Origin: BOG-931 sp963781725
GTDB taxonomy: Bacteria; Pseudomonadota; Alphaproteobacteria; Rhizobiales; Xanthobacteraceae
Length of the DNA: 64,000 nt
Reading direction: 5' to 3'
Assembly: GCA_963781725.1 (NCBI GenBank)
Contig: CAWAGV010000002.1
Location: 1,426,001-1,490,000 of the forward strand
The translations under genes were made by a program, and so were the position numbers. The notes beneath the pieces are model-generated. The model searched no databases and was not told where the DNA came from. It saw only the letters and a program-made list of their open reading frames with translations. Numbering within the stretch: the first letter of the stretch is position 1; each line of letters opens with the position of its first letter. This document shows, piece after piece, positions 61,575 to 64,000 of this stretch.

Positions 61575-62524
61575 ACGGTACGCCTTTCAAGCTTGGCACT
61601 TTCACGACATCCGGCGGCGCTTTTGCCGGCATCGTCCTCGGCGAAGAGGTTTTCAGCTTGCGCGCCCTGCCGGGCAGCAAGCTGACCTCGACGGACGGCA
61701 TCGAATCGCTGCTGGAAAGCTGGGACGCGAATTTCGCGGCGTTGCAGGACAGCGTGGCCCGCCTTGAAAGAGAAGGCAGGCCGGGCGCGTTCAAGTTGCC
61801 GGACCTGAAAGCGCTGCCGCCGGTGCGCCGCCCCGGCAAGATGTTCTATGCCGCGCAGAATTTTCAGGAGCATGTCGACGAAATGCTGCGCGCCGGCATG
61901 ACACCGAAAGAGGGGCCGAAATTCACCGGCGAGAAATCGACCTCGCAGCCGTATCTGTTTCTCAAGGCACCCAGCACGCTGGCCGGCGCCTACGACGATA
62001 TCGCGATACCGAACGGACTGAATAGGATCGACTGGGAAGCCGAAATCGCCTGCGTCATCTCCAGGCCCGGCAAACGCATCAAGGCCGAGCAGGCGCTCGA
62101 TCACGTCGCCGGCTGGATGACGACCAACGACGTCTCCGCCCGCGACTTGCAGGTCCGCGCCGACCGGCCCGGCCTGCGCTCGGACTGGCTCAACGGCAAG
62201 AGCCATGACAATTTCGCGCCGATGGGTCCGTTCCTGGTGCCGCGCGCATTCGTGAAGGATCACATGAACCTGTTCATCCGGCTGACGGTGAACGGCGAGG
62301 TCAAGCAGAACGGCAATACCTCGCAATTCATCTTTACGCCCGAGGAGCAGATCGAATATGCCTCGGACATCCTCTCGCTGCAGAGCGGCGACATCTTCAG
62401 CTGCGGCACCTGCGGCGGCGTCGGCCAGGGCACCAACACGTTCCTCAACGTCGGTGACGTGATGGAGACCGAGATCGAAGGCTTGGGCAAGATGTGCAAC
62501 AAGTTTGTCGCTGAAAGCAACTAG
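61571..62524 (+). CDS. Fumarylacetoacetate hydrolase-family protein
   Basis: 317 aa from the ATG of MNGTPFKLGTFTTSGG, overlapping the upstream stop. The FAH core is present: MFYAAQNFQEHVDEM, the metal-binding WEAEIACVISRPGKRI, GWMTTNDVSARDLQ and GTCGGVGQGTNTFL. Members hydrolyse or decarboxylate acyl-pyruvates and related ring-cleavage products. It would act late in degradation of the compound taken up by the binding protein. Confidence 0.92.
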   Translation: MNGTPFKLGTFTTSGGAFAGIVLGEEVFSLRALPGSKLTSTDGIESLLESWDANFAALQDSVARLEREGRPGAFKLPDLKALPPVRRPGKMFYAAQNFQEHVDEMLRAGMTPKEGPKFTGEKSTSQPYLFLKAPSTLAGAYDDIAIPNGLNRIDWEAEIACVISRPGKRIKAEQALDHVAGWMTTNDVSARDLQVRADRPGLRSDWLNGKSHDNFAPMGPFLVPRAFVKDHMNLFIRLTVNGEVKQNGNTSQFIFTPEEQIEYASDILSLQSGDIFSCGTCGGVGQGTNTFLNVGDVMETEIEGLGKMCNKFVAESN

Positions 62525-62529
62525 CCTTC

Positions 62530-63684
62530 ATGCTGGCGTCGCAACGCGCGCTGTTCGATCTACCCGACGACGTCTGTTACCTGAACGCCGCTTCTTACGG
62601 TCCACTGCCGCTGGCGACGGTCGCGGCGGCGCGGCAAGCCGTAGAGCGCAAAAGCCGGCCGTGGGAGATCGACTCAAGCTTTGCTGCCGGCCAGCACGAA
62701 CGCGCCCGCAAGGCTGCCGCCGGTTTGATCAATGCCGATCCTGACGATGTCGCCCTGATTTCGTCGGTCAGCTACGGCGTCGCCACCGCCGCGAAGATCC
62801 TTGCCGTTCCTGCCGGATCGCGGGTGCTGGTGCTGCAGGACGACCATTCCTCGCCGGTCCTGGAATGGATCAGCCGCGCGGCGGCGCAAGGGTTCGACGT
62901 CGAAACCCTGCGCAGCCCCGCCGATCACGACTGGACCGCCGCGGTGCTGGCGGCGATCGAGCGGCCGGGCGCCGCGCCGATCGCAGTGGCCTCGATCTCG
63001 TCGGTGCTATGGACCGACGGCGGCGTCGTGGACATGAACCGCGTCGCGCCGGCGTTGCGGGCGCAGGGCGCGGTGCTGCTGATCGATGCGACCCACGGCA
63101 CCGGCGTGCTCGCACTCGACGTCCGCACGCTTGATCCGGACTTCGTGATATTTCCGACTTACAAGTGGCTGCTCGGTCCTTACGGCCGCGCTTTCCTCTA
63201 TGTCGCCAAGCGGCATCAGGGCGCAGTTCCGCTGGAGCAGACCAGCGCCGGCCGGCGCGGCGTGAATTCCGAAGCCGACAGGTATTTCAAGGATCTCGAC
63301 TATGTCGGCAACGCCCGCCGTTTCGACATGGGCGAGCGCGATCATTTCATCTCGCTGGAAATGGCGGCGATGGGCATCGAACAGGTCGCGGCCTGGGGCT
63401 GCGCGGCGATCGCCGAGCGCCTGGCCATGCTGACCAAACGGCTCGCCGACGGCGTCCGCGGCAATCGCGTTTCGTTTCCCGATGCGCGGTTCCGCGCGCC
63501 GCATATTCTCAGCCTCGGGTTCAGCGGCGGCATGCCCGACGGACTGATCGGCAAGCTCGCCGCCGAGCGCATCCATGTCGCGCCGCGGCTCGGCCGGATG
63601 CGGATCAGCCCGCATGTCTACAATACCGAGGGCGATGTCGAGCGTTTCGTCGAGACGTTCCGCCGATTGATGGCGACCGCCTGA
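62530..63684 (+). CDS. Class V aminotransferase-family protein
   Basis: 384 aa, 5 bp after the FAH stop. CYLNAASYGPLPLATV and the PLP-Lys motif FPTYKWLLGPYGRAFLYV mark the class V fold; DATHGTGVLALDVR supplies the PLP Asp region. Relatives include cysteine desulfurases, kynureninases and isopenicillin-N epimerase-like enzymes. The Cys of desulfurases is not evident, favouring an aminotransferase, lyase or epimerase. It is co-transcribed with the catabolic genes. Confidence 0.88.
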   Translation: MLASQRALFDLPDDVCYLNAASYGPLPLATVAAARQAVERKSRPWEIDSSFAAGQHERARKAAAGLINADPDDVALISSVSYGVATAAKILAVPAGSRVLVLQDDHSSPVLEWISRAAAQGFDVETLRSPADHDWTAAVLAAIERPGAAPIAVASISSVLWTDGGVVDMNRVAPALRAQGAVLLIDATHGTGVLALDVRTLDPDFVIFPTYKWLLGPYGRAFLYVAKRHQGAVPLEQTSAGRRGVNSEADRYFKDLDYVGNARRFDMGERDHFISLEMAAMGIEQVAAWGCAAIAERLAMLTKRLADGVRGNRVSFPDARFRAPHILSLGFSGGMPDGLIGKLAAERIHVAPRLGRMRISPHVYNTEGDVERFVETFRRLMATA

Positions 63685-63786
63685 CGCGGTCTTGAGCGTG
63701 GATTGCGCCGGTCATATCGGCTAAAATCGGGCATGATCCGCGCGGGCATGCGCAGCGCGGCCGCAGCCAGCATTCCGGAGACCGCC

Positions 63787-64000
63787 ATGCAGCTTTCAGC
63801 GCAGCAGCTCAAGGAATTCGACGCGCAAGGCTACCTGTTCTTTCCGAATTGCTTCAGTGAGGAAGAGATCGCGCTGCTGCGCGACGACGCCGAAGCGATC
63901 CTGAAACTCGACCGCCAGGAAGTATGGCGGGAAAAGACCGGCGCGCCGCGCACCGCCTTCGCCGCGCATACGTTCAACGAGACGTTCCGGTTGCTCGCCA
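63787..64000 (+). CDS. Phytanoyl-CoA dioxygenase (PhyH)-family protein, 3' end beyond the window
   Basis: 71 codons are visible after an ATG, 102 bp past the aminotransferase stop. LSAQQLKEFDAQGYLFFPNC, then EEEIALLRDDAEAIL, matches the N-terminus of PhyH/ectoine-hydroxylase-like Fe(II)/2-oxoglutarate oxygenases; the metal-binding residues lie beyond the edge. It may hydroxylate the substrate or an intermediate of the operon. Confidence 0.8.
   Translation, partial: MQLSAQQLKEFDAQGYLFFPNCFSEEEIALLRDDAEAILKLDRQEVWREKTGAPRTAFAAHTFNETFRLLA

Noticed and set aside
1..64000. tRNA, rRNA, transposase, integrase or prophage genes
   Set aside because: None could be identified by reading either strand; small structured RNAs cannot be fully excluded without a covariance search.

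Overview
This window is GC-rich alphaproteobacterial chromosome. The order ahcY, a short conserved gene, ptsH (HPr), a mannose-type EIIA, a short hprK, chvG and chvI, with pckA divergent, is the arrangement typical of Hyphomicrobiales (Rhizobiales). The many Bug-type periplasmic receptors and the dispersed palindromic repeats point to a Bradyrhizobium/Rhodoplanes/Pseudolabrys-like lineage (Nitrobacteraceae/Xanthobacteraceae). That placement is inferred from gene order and protein similarity. No rRNA, tRNA, CRISPR array, transposase or phage gene was seen.

Layout. 1-2.7 kb (minus): enoyl-CoA hydratase, Bug receptor and an aspartate-dehydrogenase-like gene cut by the left edge. 2.9-6.0 kb (plus): amidohydrolase, a 118-aa unknown, a Rieske ferredoxin and a Bug receptor, probably one catabolic unit. 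6.0-6.6 kb: a gene-free hub of palindromic, tandem and inverted repeats. 6.6-15.7 kb: accessory genes, namely a LysR regulator with a divergent Bug gene, a DmeF-like metal exporter, an FAD monooxygenase, a GDSL-esterase autotransporter with a small membrane partner, a SnoaL-like protein, a rifampin ADP-ribosyltransferase (arr) and a small partner coupled to lepA. Four genes in this stretch carry single-base frameshifts. 15.7-22.4 kb: lepA, a Bug receptor, two glycosyltransferases and an FkbM methyltransferase. 22.5-31.6 kb: SAM-cycle, regulatory-PTS and ChvGI genes, a HugZ-like flavoprotein and pckA, a core carbon/envelope-stress block. 32-39.5 kb: two outer-membrane-type proteins, two Bug receptors, a DsbB-like protein with a small partner, a secreted unknown, a class II aldolase and a Ni/Co permease.

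39.6-51.7 kb is an exopolysaccharide locus: Wzz/BY-kinase-like co-polymerase (frameshifted, with a degenerate P-loop), O-antigen-ligase-type polymerase, WecG-type and family 2 glycosyltransferases, polysaccharide deacetylase, DUF6492 protein, Wzx flippase, GT4 transferase and CelD-type acetyltransferase. No initiating sugar-phosphate transferase lies in the window. 51.9-56.2 kb encodes an RND efflux adaptor and pump. 56.3-57.7 kb holds a tiny secreted protein and a DUF2189 membrane protein. 57.9-64 kb is a second catabolic operon: acyl-CoA ligase, enoyl-CoA hydratase, ABC-type substrate-binding protein, FAH-family hydrolase, class V aminotransferase and the start of a PhyH-family dioxygenase.

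Points deserving a second look: the frameshift cluster, including the lepA-small protein-arr unit; the repeat hub at 6.1-6.45 kb, with 14-bp direct repeats around a palindrome and a perfect 18-bp inverted repeat; the reiterated start codons of the family 2 glycosyltransferase; six Bug receptors without a permease; a likely operator upstream of ahcY; and a long insertion between the ligand pairs of the Rieske protein.
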